From the NCBI GenBank assembly GCA_002449955.1, contig DJYD01000003.1, forward strand, positions 1 through 6,237: 6,237 nucleotides of DNA, written 5' to 3'. The notes beneath the pieces were generated by a model that did no database searches, had not been told where the DNA came from, and saw only the letters and a program-made list of their open reading frames with translations. The number at the start of each line of letters is the position of its first letter. Position 1 is the first letter of the stretch. This document shows, one piece after another, positions 1 through 5,662 of the stretch. The position numbers and the translations under genes are program-made. Source of the DNA: Lachnospiraceae bacterium UBA6987. Its GTDB lineage: Bacteria; Bacillota; Clostridia; Lachnospirales; Lachnospiraceae.

Positions 1-13
1 CCAGCTTAGCTGG
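1..13. repeat. Short palindrome at window edge
   Basis: CCAGCT-T-AGCTGG is a perfect 13-base inverted repeat. It lies just beyond the stop codon of the minus-strand gene and could be the upper part of that gene's terminator, but no T-tract is visible before the window ends. The assignment is weak. Confidence 0.25.
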
Positions 14-38
14 TGGTCATGATTATGATATTATTCGA

Positions 39-1172
39 TCATTTTTTGTTCGGGTCGGCCTTGTCGGAAGCGGCTTTTTCATCGGCAGCATCCTTCTCCA
101 TATGTGAAATCTCCGTAAGGCTGCGGCGCTTGTTCACAGCCTTTTTGAATTCCGCGCTGACCGAGGCGGGAATAAAGAGCATCTGCTGCTCGGGGAAGAA
201 CAGATACATGGTGCCGTCCTTGCTCTCCATGACCTTGCGCAGCGTGTCGAGTCTGTAGCGGAAATGATATTCGCGGGTAAAGAGACTTACGGTCTCTCCG
301 GCCACGGTAAGCAGATAGCCGCCTTCGCCGGCCGGCTGCAGCTGCTTTCTGACCACGTTTTTATAGAGAGGCGTATAGATCATGAGGGTTCCGGCGTTCA
401 TCAGAAGAAGGAACACCGCGGCAACGATGATGTAGAGCGTGCTGCCGAAATAAATGCTGAGGGCGAGGATCACAAGCGGGATCAGAAGGACTAAAAGCGT
501 CACCATTGACCAGCCGGCGGCGGTAAGAAGGCTCAGACGCTTCATACGCACAAGCTGCGTGACCACTTCTTCTTCGGAAAGCTGCAGGTATTCTTTGAAG
601 GAGGTGTTTTCCAGAGAGTTCTTGCGCTGCTTATCCTGCGCTTCCTTCAGCTTTTCTGCGGCCGTCTGCCGGATCGTGTCAAGAAATTCCTTAAATTCGG
701 GCTTATTCGCCACTTTTTTCGGTACGATCTCGAAGATTCCGTTCCCGCTCATGAGTAGCAGGAGGTTTTCGGTCTCCTGCGTGCCGGTAATCTGGGCACA
801 TTCGATGGCCGCCTTGCTTTCTCCGTAGGACAGATGGACCTTGCCGTCCCGGAAGGCCAGTTTGTGCTCCTTCCAGAATTCCCCGGTCTTGTCACTGTCG
901 CGCTGGTTGGCGAGCATCATTTTCGCGCGCGGACCGTAAAAGGCATAGGAAAAGACGGTCTGACCGGCCCAGATCAGAGAAAAGACGCCCATCAGGATGC
1001 GGATGATCGGCGAGACGGAGGTGCCGGTGATGATCAGATACGCAATGACGGCCATCTGTACAACGGTAAAGAGCACCAGCTTGATCTTGGAAGAGAGCTT
1101 TGCACTCTTTTGTTTCATTAAATATATGGACATTTCCATAAAATCATCTTTGCTTACCGTATACTTAAACAT
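39..1172 (-). CDS. Membrane protein with duplicated YcxB-like architecture
   Basis: A 377-residue membrane protein of unknown function. Residues about 30-49 and 55-79 form two hydrophobic helices, followed by a soluble beta-rich stretch (about 98-165: FRDGKVHLSYG, then an NLLLLMS...EIVPKKV segment) typical of YcxB-like proteins (PF14317). The plan then repeats: a helical linker, two more helices (about 215-270), a second soluble stretch (LTVAGETVSLF, TMYLFFPEQQMLFIPASV) and a charged Lys/Asp/Ala-rich tail. Both soluble halves end in the 'hydrophobic-IP' pattern expected of the family. The start at 1172 is chosen over the longer frame opening at 1229 because GAGGTG sits six bases upstream and because a promoter at 1203-1231 would lie inside the longer version. 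The gene is monocistronic as far as can be seen and diverges from the tct operon. The YcxB assignment rests on recalled family pattern; the biological role is unknown. Confidence 0.85.
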   Translation of the reverse strand: MFKYTVSKDDFMEMSIYLMKQKSAKLSSKIKLVLFTVVQMAVIAYLIITGTSVSPIIRILMGVFSLIWAGQTVFSYAFYGPRAKMMLANQRDSDKTGEFWKEHKLAFRDGKVHLSYGESKAAIECAQITGTQETENLLLLMSGNGIFEIVPKKVANKPEFKEFLDTIRQTAAEKLKEAQDKQRKNSLENTSFKEYLQLSEEEVVTQLVRMKRLSLLTAAGWSMVTLLVLLIPLVILALSIYFGSTLYIIVAAVFLLLMNAGTLMIYTPLYKNVVRKQLQPAGEGGYLLTVAGETVSLFTREYHFRYRLDTLRKVMESKDGTMYLFFPEQQMLFIPASVSAEFKKAVNKRRSLTEISHMEKDAADEKAASDKADPNKK

Positions 1173-1202
1173 TGCACACCTCGCTTGAAGAGAATCAGAG
1201 AA

Positions 1203-1231
1203 AGTATAACGCGTCAGACCCGAAATCACAA
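1203..1231 (-). promoter_or_regulatory. Promoter of the YcxB-like gene
   Basis: Read on the minus strand: TTGTGA (1231-1226), a 17-base spacer, then TATACT (1208-1203). That is 4/6 and 5/6 matches to the sigma-A consensus at ideal spacing. Transcription would begin near 1196, leaving a leader of about 25 bases before the ATG at 1172. This also supports the 1172 start over 1229. Confidence 0.65.
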
Positions 1232-1323
1232 GTAAAATCTCCGCTAAGCCGGAAACGGGAAGATCGAGGTCAAAATCAGCAAGCTACTTGTCGGCAGAGT
1301 AGAAAAATTCGCGAGAAATTAAC

Positions 1324-1350
1324 TTGACAATCGGAAAAGGCTGGTATACT
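1324..1350 (+). promoter_or_regulatory. Promoter of the tctBAC operon
   Basis: TTGACA (1324-1329) is a perfect -35. TATACT (1345-1350) is a 5/6 -10 preceded by TGG, an extended -10 (TGn). The spacer is 15 bases, shorter than ideal, which the extended -10 may offset. An alternative -10, TACTAT (1347-1352), gives a 17-base spacer but a weaker match. The predicted start lies near 1358. Confidence 0.7.
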
Positions 1351-1508
1351 ATTAGAGTTGCTATTGTTAATTTTTTGTGTCTGGATTCTTAAGAAAAAAA
1401 CGTGTGTGCAGAATTCCTGCAGCGCGTTGCTTCAATTCCTTCAGTCACAAGAATGAGCAGCAGCTTATGTGTTATGTGTAGTATTAATAAGGAGAGGAAG
1501 GAATCATA

Positions 1509-1973
1509 ATGCACAAAACAAGAATCCAGGATCTTGTGATCAGCTTATGTGTGATCGCACTGGGTGTGTTCATGTGGGTCCAGACGGCAGACTTCACGGA
1601 TGAATCAAAGCAATTCTCCCGTTTCGTTCTGCTGCTGTTCCTCCTGATGGGCGTCATCCTGCTTGTAATCACCCTGATCAACGCCAAGAAGCCTGCCGGC
1701 AAAGAGGTCACCTTGAAGGAATTCAAGAACCCCATGCTCATGTTTGTCATCATCTGCGTCTATGTTGCAATGATGATAACGATCGGCTTTTTCCCGGCTA
1801 CGCTCATCTTTATGCCTGTAAGCATGCTTTTCATGGGGTACCGCAGACCGCTGCCCATTATTTGCACGACCATAGGTATGAACCTTTTCGTCTGGGTATT
1901 ATTTGTATACTCACTGAAGGTCAGACTGCCCGAAGGAGCGGATTTCATGTCGTTCCTGAGCTTTTTGTATTAA
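1509..1973 (+). CDS. tctB: Tripartite tricarboxylate transporter small membrane subunit TctB
   Basis: A 154-residue integral membrane protein, the small subunit of a TTT-family secondary transporter (DUF1468/TctB, PF07331), the usual size for this family. Hydrophobic segments at about 9-25, 39-57, 76-92, 94-110 and 117-136 fit the expected four to five helices. The most characteristic part is residues 92-113, IGFFPATLIF followed by LFMGYRR, the family's 'GF..AT..F......G.R' signature, and the C-terminal LPEG at 140-143 is also typical. A strong ribosome binding site (GGAGAGG) precedes the ATG. The gene is first in the operon and ends 15 bases before tctA, so the two are almost certainly co-translated. 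In the family, TctB pairs with TctA in the membrane and the receptor TctC brings the substrate. The substrate cannot be read from this sequence; citrate or another carboxylate is only the family default. Confidence 0.93.
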   Translation: MHKTRIQDLVISLCVIALGVFMWVQTADFTDESKQFSRFVLLLFLLMGVILLVITLINAKKPAGKEVTLKEFKNPMLMFVIICVYVAMMITIGFFPATLIFMPVSMLFMGYRRPLPIICTTIGMNLFVWVLFVYSLKVRLPEGADFMSFLSFLY

Positions 1974-1988
1974 GGAGGGAGGTTCGCT

Positions 1989-3524
1989 ATGTTTGAAAAT
2001 ATGGCAGGTGCATTATCTGAACTGTTTACATGGTCTTCCGCTCTCGGCCTTTTGATCGGTGTTGTCGGCGGCATGATCATCGGCGCTCTTCCCGGCCTGT
2101 CCGCTACGATGGGTATCGCGCTGTTAATCCCCGTAACTTACGGCATGCGTCCTTCGGCCGCCATCCTGATGCTGGCAGCTATCTACACCGCCGCGGTGTA
2201 CGGTGGTTCCATTTCCGCCATTCTGATCCATACGCCCGGCACGCCGTCTTCCGCGGCGACCTGCCTTGACGGCTATCCCATGGCGCAGAAGGGTGAATCG
2301 CTCCACGCGATCGGTATTTCCACGACCTCGTCCGTTATCGGCGGCGTCATCAGTGCTATCGCACTGCTGCTGATTGCTCCGCCTCTGGCAAGACTGTCCC
2401 TGAACTTCGGTTCTACCGAATATTTCCTTATCGCCGTTTTCGGCCTGACCCTGATCGCCTCCCTTGCGGGTGACAACATGGTCAAGGGCCTGATTGCAGG
2501 TACCTTCGGTCTGGTCGTCGGTCTGGTCGGCCTTGCTGCTGACGGCTCCGCCCGCTACACGTTCGGCGTCACCGGTCTGCTGGGCGGCATCAGCCTGATT
2601 CCGGCCATGATCGGTCTGTTCTCTGTTTCCCAGGTTATGATCCAGGCAGATGAACGCGGCAAAGAAGCAGTGAAGAAAGAAGTCGTGAAGATCAGCGGCC
2701 GCTTCCTGCCGACCGGTAAGGAATTTGTCCATCTGATCCCGCTGATCCTTGAATGCTCCGTCGTCGGCGTGTTCATCGGTATCCTGCCCGGCGCCGGCGG
2801 CGACATCGCCTCCTGGGTCGGCCTGAATATTGCGAAGAGCCAGTCCAAGCACCCCGAACTGTTCGGTACCGGTATTGTGGAAGGCGTTGCGGCGCCCGAA
2901 TCTGCGAACAATGCGGTTACCGGCGGTGCTCTGATCCCGCTGCTGACCCTTGGTATCCCCGGCAGCTCTACTGCCGCCGTTCTGATGGGCGGCCTGACCA
3001 TTCACGGTCTGGCTCCGGGCTTCGAGCTGTTCAGCAAATATGCCGACATCACCTACTGCGTGATCCTCGGCTTCCTTGCCGCCAACATCCTCATGGGCCT
3101 TGTCGGCTGGGCTGCCGGACGTTATCTGACCATGGTCTCCAAGGTCCCGATCCCGCTTCTTATCCCCTGCATCGCTGTTCTGTCCCTGCTGGGTTCCTAT
3201 GCGGCATCCCGGAACATCACGGACGTCTACGTGGCTGTTGCCTTCGGTCTGATCGGCTTCTTCTTCAGGAAATACGGCATCCCGACCGCTCCGGTCGTGC
3301 TGGCACTGATTCTGGGACCGATGTCCGACAAATACATGTATCAGGGCACCCGTGTTGCCATGAAGAAGGATCTGTCCTTCTGGCAGTACATCCCGACTCG
3401 CCCGCTCAGCATCTTCTTCATTATCCTGATCGTGCTGGCGCTGTTTGCTCCGTTAGTTTCCAAGGCGATCAGCAAGTCCTACGAGAAGAAGCACGGCCAC
3501 ATCGATGCGGCTGAAGACATCTGA
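1989..3524 (+). CDS. tctA: Tripartite tricarboxylate transporter large permease TctA
   Basis: A 511-residue polytopic membrane protein, full length for TctA (PF01970, about 500 residues and roughly 12 helices). It forms the translocation path of an ion-driven carboxylate importer. Visible family signatures are LPGLSATMG at 34-42; the block 71-102 with YGGS, HTPGTPSSAAT and DGYPMAQKG; LPGAGG at 266-271; APESANNA at 302-309; and GIPGSSTAAVLMGG at 322-335. The two LPG..-type loops in the N- and C-terminal halves reflect the known internal two-fold repeat of the family. The C-terminus is basic then acidic and probably cytoplasmic. The start is supported by AAGGAGGGAGG immediately upstream, and the gap from tctB is 15 bases. 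No frameshift or loss of a conserved block is seen. Large overlapping frames on both strands are shadows of this GC-rich gene. Confidence 0.97.
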   Translation: MFENMAGALSELFTWSSALGLLIGVVGGMIIGALPGLSATMGIALLIPVTYGMRPSAAILMLAAIYTAAVYGGSISAILIHTPGTPSSAATCLDGYPMAQKGESLHAIGISTTSSVIGGVISAIALLLIAPPLARLSLNFGSTEYFLIAVFGLTLIASLAGDNMVKGLIAGTFGLVVGLVGLAADGSARYTFGVTGLLGGISLIPAMIGLFSVSQVMIQADERGKEAVKKEVVKISGRFLPTGKEFVHLIPLILECSVVGVFIGILPGAGGDIASWVGLNIAKSQSKHPELFGTGIVEGVAAPESANNAVTGGALIPLLTLGIPGSSTAAVLMGGLTIHGLAPGFELFSKYADITYCVILGFLAANILMGLVGWAAGRYLTMVSKVPIPLLIPCIAVLSLLGSYAASRNITDVYVAVAFGLIGFFFRKYGIPTAPVVLALILGPMSDKYMYQGTRVAMKKDLSFWQYIPTRPLSIFFIILIVLALFAPLVSKAISKSYEKKHGHIDAAEDI

Positions 3525-3546
3525 TCGGCAGGGTAATAAGAAGTAC

Positions 3547-3575
3547 TTGAAAAATCGTTCCTAGAGGTATATAGT
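3547..3575 (+). promoter_or_regulatory. Probable internal promoter for tctC
   Basis: TTGAAA (3547-3552), a 17-base spacer, then TATAGT (3570-3575): 5/6 matches at both boxes with ideal spacing, inside the 107-base tctA-tctC gap. Transcription would start near 3582, right at the small hairpin 3581-3593. A separate promoter would let the binding protein be made in excess over the permease, as is usual for binding-protein-dependent uptake. This is inferred from sequence only. Confidence 0.6.
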
Positions 3576-3580
3576 AAGGG

Positions 3581-3593
3581 GTAGGATCCCTAC
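3581..3593 (+). other. Small hairpin in the tctA-tctC gap
   Basis: GTAGG-ATC-CCTAC forms a 5-bp stem with a 3-base loop. No T-tract follows, so it is not a terminator. It would sit at the extreme 5' end of an RNA from the internal promoter, where stem-loops can protect a transcript, or it could mark an RNA processing point in the polycistronic message. The function is a guess. Confidence 0.4.
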
Positions 3594-3631
3594 GAAAATA
3601 CCATCCAAATATTTAAGGAGGAAGAAAAACA

Positions 3632-4660
3632 ATGAAGAAACTTGCTGCGATCATCCTTTCGCTGGCCATGATTCTCAGCCTTGCTGCCTGCGGCGGTGAT
3701 ACCCCCGCCAGCTCCGGTGCTTCCGGTGAAGCAGCTGCTTGGCCGAAGGGAAACATCGAAATCATCGTGCCTTTCAAGGCCGGTGGTGCCATGGACCTTT
3801 CCGCTCGTCTGACGGCTACCTACCTGAAGAAGTACCTCGGCGTGGAAGTCAGTGTCAACAACGTTGAAGGCGGTGCCAACTGGGTCGGTTATCATCAGAT
3901 CCTCAGCGCCAAAGGCGATGGCTATACGCTTGGCTTTGCGAACTATCCCGGCCAGGTCGGCGGCTATCTGGATCCTTCCAAGAAGGACAACGTGAAGGGC
4001 GTGACCTATCGTGATTTCACCAACATCGCGAACATCGTCCATGACCCCGGCATCATCGTGGTCAAGGAAGACAGCCCTTACAAGACCCTGAACGATCTGC
4101 TTGATGCTGTCAAGGCTGGTACCAAGGTAACCATCTCCACCGGTGGTGCCAAGGGTTCCGATGATGACACGCTTGTCCGTCTGATCGGTCGTGCCATTGG
4201 CGTTACCGACAAGGATCTGATCCCTGGCGGCAACGAGAACGATGCTGAAGCCAAGAACCTTCTGCTGAACGGCGAAGTCGATGCTCAGGCCTGCAACGTC
4301 TCCAACTACTTCAAGACCTACGAATCCACCGGCCAGACCGACTCCATCCGCGTCCTTGCCGTGTTTGACGCCAACAAGCAGGAACTGATGCCCAATGCTC
4401 CCATCATTGACGAGCTTGGTATCGAAGAACTGAAGGGTCTGTACAGCTCCTCCGACCGTGGCCTGGTTGCCACCGGCAAGCTGGATGCTGCTGTCCTGGC
4501 CAAAATCGTTGAAGCGCTGAAGAAGACCGAAGCTGATCCTGATTTCCAGAAGGATGCGAAGGAACAGGGCATGGGCATTCACATGCTGTTCGGCGATGAC
4601 TTTACCAAGTTCATCGATGGCGTTGAAACCAGCTTCAAGGAACTGAAGATCTTCGAATAA
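3632..4660 (+). CDS. tctC: Tripartite tricarboxylate transporter receptor TctC (lipoprotein)
   Basis: A 342-residue solute-binding protein of the Bug/TctC family (PF03401), the substrate receptor for the TctAB permease. Residues 1-19 form a lipoprotein signal peptide (MKK, hydrophobic core, LAA) with the lipidated cysteine at 20, followed by a Gly/Ser/Ala-rich tether to about residue 37. Lipid anchoring outside the membrane suits a Gram-positive cell. The family's first ligand loop is VPFKAGGAMD (46-55), then GGANWVG (80-86) and DGYTLG (96-101, the usual 'PDGYTL' with Gly for Pro at 95). STGG at 169-172 matches the second ligand loop, and a C-terminal domain follows to the normal family length. 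AAGGAGG lies at a good distance before the ATG. Codon use is strongly biased (Lys largely AAG), consistent with high expression. It is the last gene of the operon and is followed by a terminator at 4699. The ligand is unknown. Confidence 0.96.
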   Translation: MKKLAAIILSLAMILSLAACGGDTPASSGASGEAAAWPKGNIEIIVPFKAGGAMDLSARLTATYLKKYLGVEVSVNNVEGGANWVGYHQILSAKGDGYTLGFANYPGQVGGYLDPSKKDNVKGVTYRDFTNIANIVHDPGIIVVKEDSPYKTLNDLLDAVKAGTKVTISTGGAKGSDDDTLVRLIGRAIGVTDKDLIPGGNENDAEAKNLLLNGEVDAQACNVSNYFKTYESTGQTDSIRVLAVFDANKQELMPNAPIIDELGIEELKGLYSSSDRGLVATGKLDAAVLAKIVEALKKTEADPDFQKDAKEQGMGIHMLFGDDFTKFIDGVETSFKELKIFE

Positions 4661-4667
4661 TCTTCAG
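4643..4667 (+). other. Inverted repeat spanning the tctC stop codon
   Basis: CTGAAGAT (4643-4650) pairs perfectly with ATCTTCAG (4660-4667) around a 9-base loop that contains most of the TAA stop. There is no T-tract. It may be chance, or a 3' stem that stabilises the mRNA; the real terminator is 32 bases further on. Confidence 0.3.
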
Positions 4668-4698
4668 CTCTGAGCATATCTCGTAAGGGATAAAAATG

Positions 4699-4724
4699 CC
4701 CCCGGCCTCGTGCTGGGGGTCTTT
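4699..4724 (+). terminator. Intrinsic terminator of the tct operon
   Basis: CCCCCGGC (4699-4706) pairs with GCTGGGGG (4712-4719) as an 8-bp stem with one G-U pair and a 5-base loop, followed by TCTTTGATTT. It lies 38 bases after the tctC stop and 19 bases before the tRNA promoter, so it separates the operon from the tRNA gene. Confidence 0.85.
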
Positions 4725-4742
4725 GATTTCAAGAAAAAACGA

Positions 4743-4772
4743 TTGACAAGCTCTTGGAGAGTATTGTATAAT
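4743..4772 (+). promoter_or_regulatory. Consensus promoter of tRNA-Ser
   Basis: TTGACA (4743-4748) and TATAAT (4767-4772) are perfect -35 and -10 boxes separated by 18 bases. The start point would be near 4780, giving a short leader of about 44 bases to be removed by RNase P. Perfect boxes are typical of stable-RNA genes. Confidence 0.88.
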
Positions 4773-4823
4773 CATCCGTGCGTCAGGCGTGATGTCCCTG
4801 CGCCACATAAGAAATACACATTC

Positions 4824-4912
4824 GGAGAAGTACTCAAGAGGCCGAAGAGGCGCCCCTGCTAAGGGTGTAGGTCGGGTGAACCGGCGCGAGGGTTCAAATC
4901 CCTCCTTCTCCG
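4824..4912 (+). tRNA. tRNA-Ser(GCU)
   Basis: An 89-base class II tRNA. Acceptor GGAGAAG (4824-4830) pairs with CTTCTCC (4905-4911), with discriminator G at 4912. Anticodon stem CGCCC/GGGTG (4851-4855, 4863-4867) encloses loop CTGCTAA, anticodon GCT at 4858-4860, reading AGC and AGU. The long serine-type variable arm has stem GTCGG/CCGGC (4871-4875, 4881-4885). The T arm is GAGGG-TTCAAAT-CCCTC (4888-4904). CCA is not encoded (CGA follows the discriminator), so it must be added enzymatically. It has its own promoter and terminator. Its 3' end is present in partial form three more times downstream (5139, 5310, 5663), so this locus appears to be the attachment point for the repeat region. Confidence 0.97.
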
Positions 4913-4950
4913 CGAAAAAAGAGAGCCCGTGAGGCTCTCTTTTTTCGCGG
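4910..4950 (+). terminator. Strong symmetric terminator of tRNA-Ser
   Basis: A perfect 18-bp inverted repeat (4910-4927 with 4933-4950) around the 5-base loop CGTGA. The core is GAGAGCC/GGCTCTC, flanked by six A and six T, so it can terminate transcription from either side. The outer CCGCG arm includes the last three bases of the tRNA, so terminator folding and acceptor-stem folding compete at the tRNA end. Confidence 0.92.
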
Positions 4951-4966
4951 AAAAACGGGACACAGT

Positions 4967-5133
4967 CCCGAGCGCCGGAGGCGCGATAAGTGACGGCCTG
5001 CGGCTTCAAGCGAAGTGAAGAAACGCAGCTGCCGGAACTTATGCAGAGCAAAGTGACGGCCTGCGGCTTCGAGCGAAGCGAAGAAACGCAGCTGCCGGAA
5101 CTTATGCATGCGAGCGGCTTTAGCCGCGAGTCG
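4967..5133. repeat. Array A: two 63-bp tandem repeat units
   Basis: A 24-base header (4967-4990, with hairpin GCGCC-GGA-GGCGC) is followed by one full 63-base unit (4991-5053), a second unit cut at base 55 (5054-5108) and a 25-base tail (5109-5133, hairpin GCGGC-TTTA-GCCGC). Each unit folds as an imperfect hairpin: CGGC/GCCG outer, CTGCG/CGCAG middle, GCTTC/GAAGC inner with a 4-base loop. In the first unit the stem extends with ATAAG of the header pairing to CTTAT of the unit. The units abut with no spacer sequence. Confidence 0.92.
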
Positions 5134-5138
5134 TAGGA

Positions 5139-5159
5139 TTCAAATCCCTCCTTCTCCGC
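5139..5159 (+). repeat. tRNA-Ser 3'-end copy 2 (displaced end)
   Basis: A 21-base exact copy of tRNA positions 4893-4913, from the TTC of the T-loop through the acceptor 3' strand and discriminator. The rest of the tRNA is absent. It is followed by different sequence from that after the real tRNA, including its own terminator at 5165. This is what an attachment-site duplication or displaced tRNA end looks like. Confidence 0.85.
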
Positions 5160-5164
5160 TCACG

Positions 5165-5198
5165 AAAGCCCGTGGAATCGTCCACGGGTTTTACTTTT
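5165..5198 (+). terminator. Intrinsic terminator after tRNA-end copy 2
   Basis: CCCGTGG (5169-5175) pairs with CCACGGG (5182-5188) around loop AATCGT, followed by TTTTACTTTT and preceded by an A-run. An outer pair TCACGAAA (5160-5167) and TTTCGTGA (5208-5215) brackets it. It may be the original terminator of an ancestral tRNA-Ser copy. Confidence 0.8.
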
Positions 5199-5234
5199 GG
5201 AATGGGTTTTCGTGAGGGAGAGTCGGGCTTTGAA

Positions 5235-5309
5235 AGCAGTGCTTCGCACTGCTGCATCTTCCTGTCTTCGCATAGCGAATCCAGGAAGCAGCGCTCGCAA
5301 AGCTCGCTT
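5235..5309. repeat. Block C, first copy: two hairpins
   Basis: AGCAGTGC-TTC-GCACTGCT (5235-5253) is a perfect 8-bp hairpin. Next, CTTCCTG (5258-5264) pairs with CAGGAAG (5282-5288) around an inner stem TTCGC-ATA-GCGAA (5267-5279). From 5242 the block, with the adjoining tRNA-end copy, is repeated 353 bases downstream with only two differences over about 92 bases. It runs directly into tRNA-end copy 3. Confidence 0.85.
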
Positions 5310-5333
5310 AATCCCTCCTTCTCCGCGAAAAAA
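5310..5333 (+). repeat. tRNA-Ser 3'-end copy 3
   Basis: A 24-base exact copy of 4897-4920, covering the T-loop edge, acceptor 3' strand, discriminator and the first six A of the downstream flank. It is then followed by GGTT-GAT-AACC (5335-5345) instead of the terminator found after the real tRNA. Confidence 0.85.
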
Positions 5334-5343
5334 AGGTTGATAA

Positions 5344-5573
5344 CCCGAGCGCCGGAGGCGCGATAAGTGACGGCCTGCGGCTTCAAGCGAAGTGAAGAAA
5401 CGCAGCTGCCGGAACTTATGCAGAGCAAAGTGACGGCCTGCGGCTTCGAGCGAAGTGAAGAAACGCAGCTGCCGGAACTTATGCAGAGCAAAGTGACGGC
5501 CTGCGGCTTCGAGCGGAGCGAAGAAACGCAGCTACCGGAACTTATGCATGCGAGCGGCTTTAGCCGCGAGTCG
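5344..5573. repeat. Array B: three 63-bp tandem repeat units
   Basis: The same 24-base header as array A (5344-5367), full units at 5368-5430 and 5431-5493, a third unit cut at base 55 (5494-5548) and the same 25-base tail (5549-5573). The first unit is identical to the first unit of array A. Differences between units in the inner stem (GAAGC, GAAGT, GGAGC) all still pair with GCTTC through G-U wobbles, while the A/G change falls in the loop. A change at the outer stem of the third unit (GCCG to ACCG) weakens one pair. The arrays differ by one unit, as expected of tandem repeats that expand and contract. Confidence 0.92.
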
Positions 5574-5594
5574 CAGGGTGGGGATCCTTCTTAT

Positions 5595-5662
5595 CTTCGC
5601 ACTGCTGCATCATCTTGTCTTCGCATAGCGAATCCAGGAAGCAGCGCTCGCAAAGCTCGCTT
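5595..5662. repeat. Block C, second copy (left hairpin arm missing)
   Basis: Near-identical to 5242-5309. Homology starts at the loop edge of the first hairpin, so this copy keeps only the right arm GCACTGCT. The second hairpin is kept, with one mismatch and one G-U pair. It leads straight into tRNA-end copy 4, exactly as the first copy leads into copy 3. Confidence 0.85.

Larger units (their letters stand above)
1173..1508. other. Divergent intergenic region with tct leader
   Basis: This 336-base gene-free stretch holds the minus-strand promoter (1203-1231), the plus-strand tct promoter (1324-1350) and a long tct leader of about 150 bases. Small symmetric elements in the leader are TTCTTAAGAA (1386-1395) and TGCAG-AATTC-CTGCA (1407-1421, 5-bp stem). 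Just upstream of the -35 is the near-palindrome AAATTC-GCGA-GAAATT (1305-1320). I see no recognisable riboswitch, T-box or attenuator with a T-tract. The leader ends in a strong ribosome binding site (GGAGAGGAAGGA, 1491-1502). Confidence 0.6.

Noticed and set aside
1170..1229. Longer N-terminus for the YcxB-like protein (start at 1229)
   Set aside because: The extra 19 residues overlap a good promoter and lack a ribosome binding site, whereas the ATG at 1172 has GAGGTG upstream.
1353..1508. Riboswitch or attenuator in the tct leader
   Set aside because: Only a 5-bp hairpin and a 10-base palindrome are visible; there is no terminator-like stem with a T-tract and no recognised aptamer core.
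1461..1552. 12-base direct repeat CAGCTTATGTGT at 1461 and 1541
   Set aside because: The second copy is inside tctB codons and no inverted symmetry or further copies exist; probably chance.
2124..3005. Long minus-strand frame of 293 codons and other frames inside tctA
   Set aside because: These are shadows of a GC-rich coding sequence; the plus-strand frame encodes a full TctA with all family motifs.
4635..5051. Minus-strand open frame of 138 codons across the tRNA and terminators
   Set aside because: It is antisense to tRNA-Ser (giving the familiar spurious EGFEPSRRF-type peptide) and continues through the repeats; it has no support as a gene.
5120..5491. Minus-strand frame of 123 codons in the repeat region
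   Set aside because: It is composed of repeat units and the complement of tRNA-end copies, with no ribosome binding site; it is open only because the repeat is 21 codons long.
4991..5548. Possible CRISPR array
   Set aside because: The 63-bp units abut directly with no unique spacers, and no cas genes are present.
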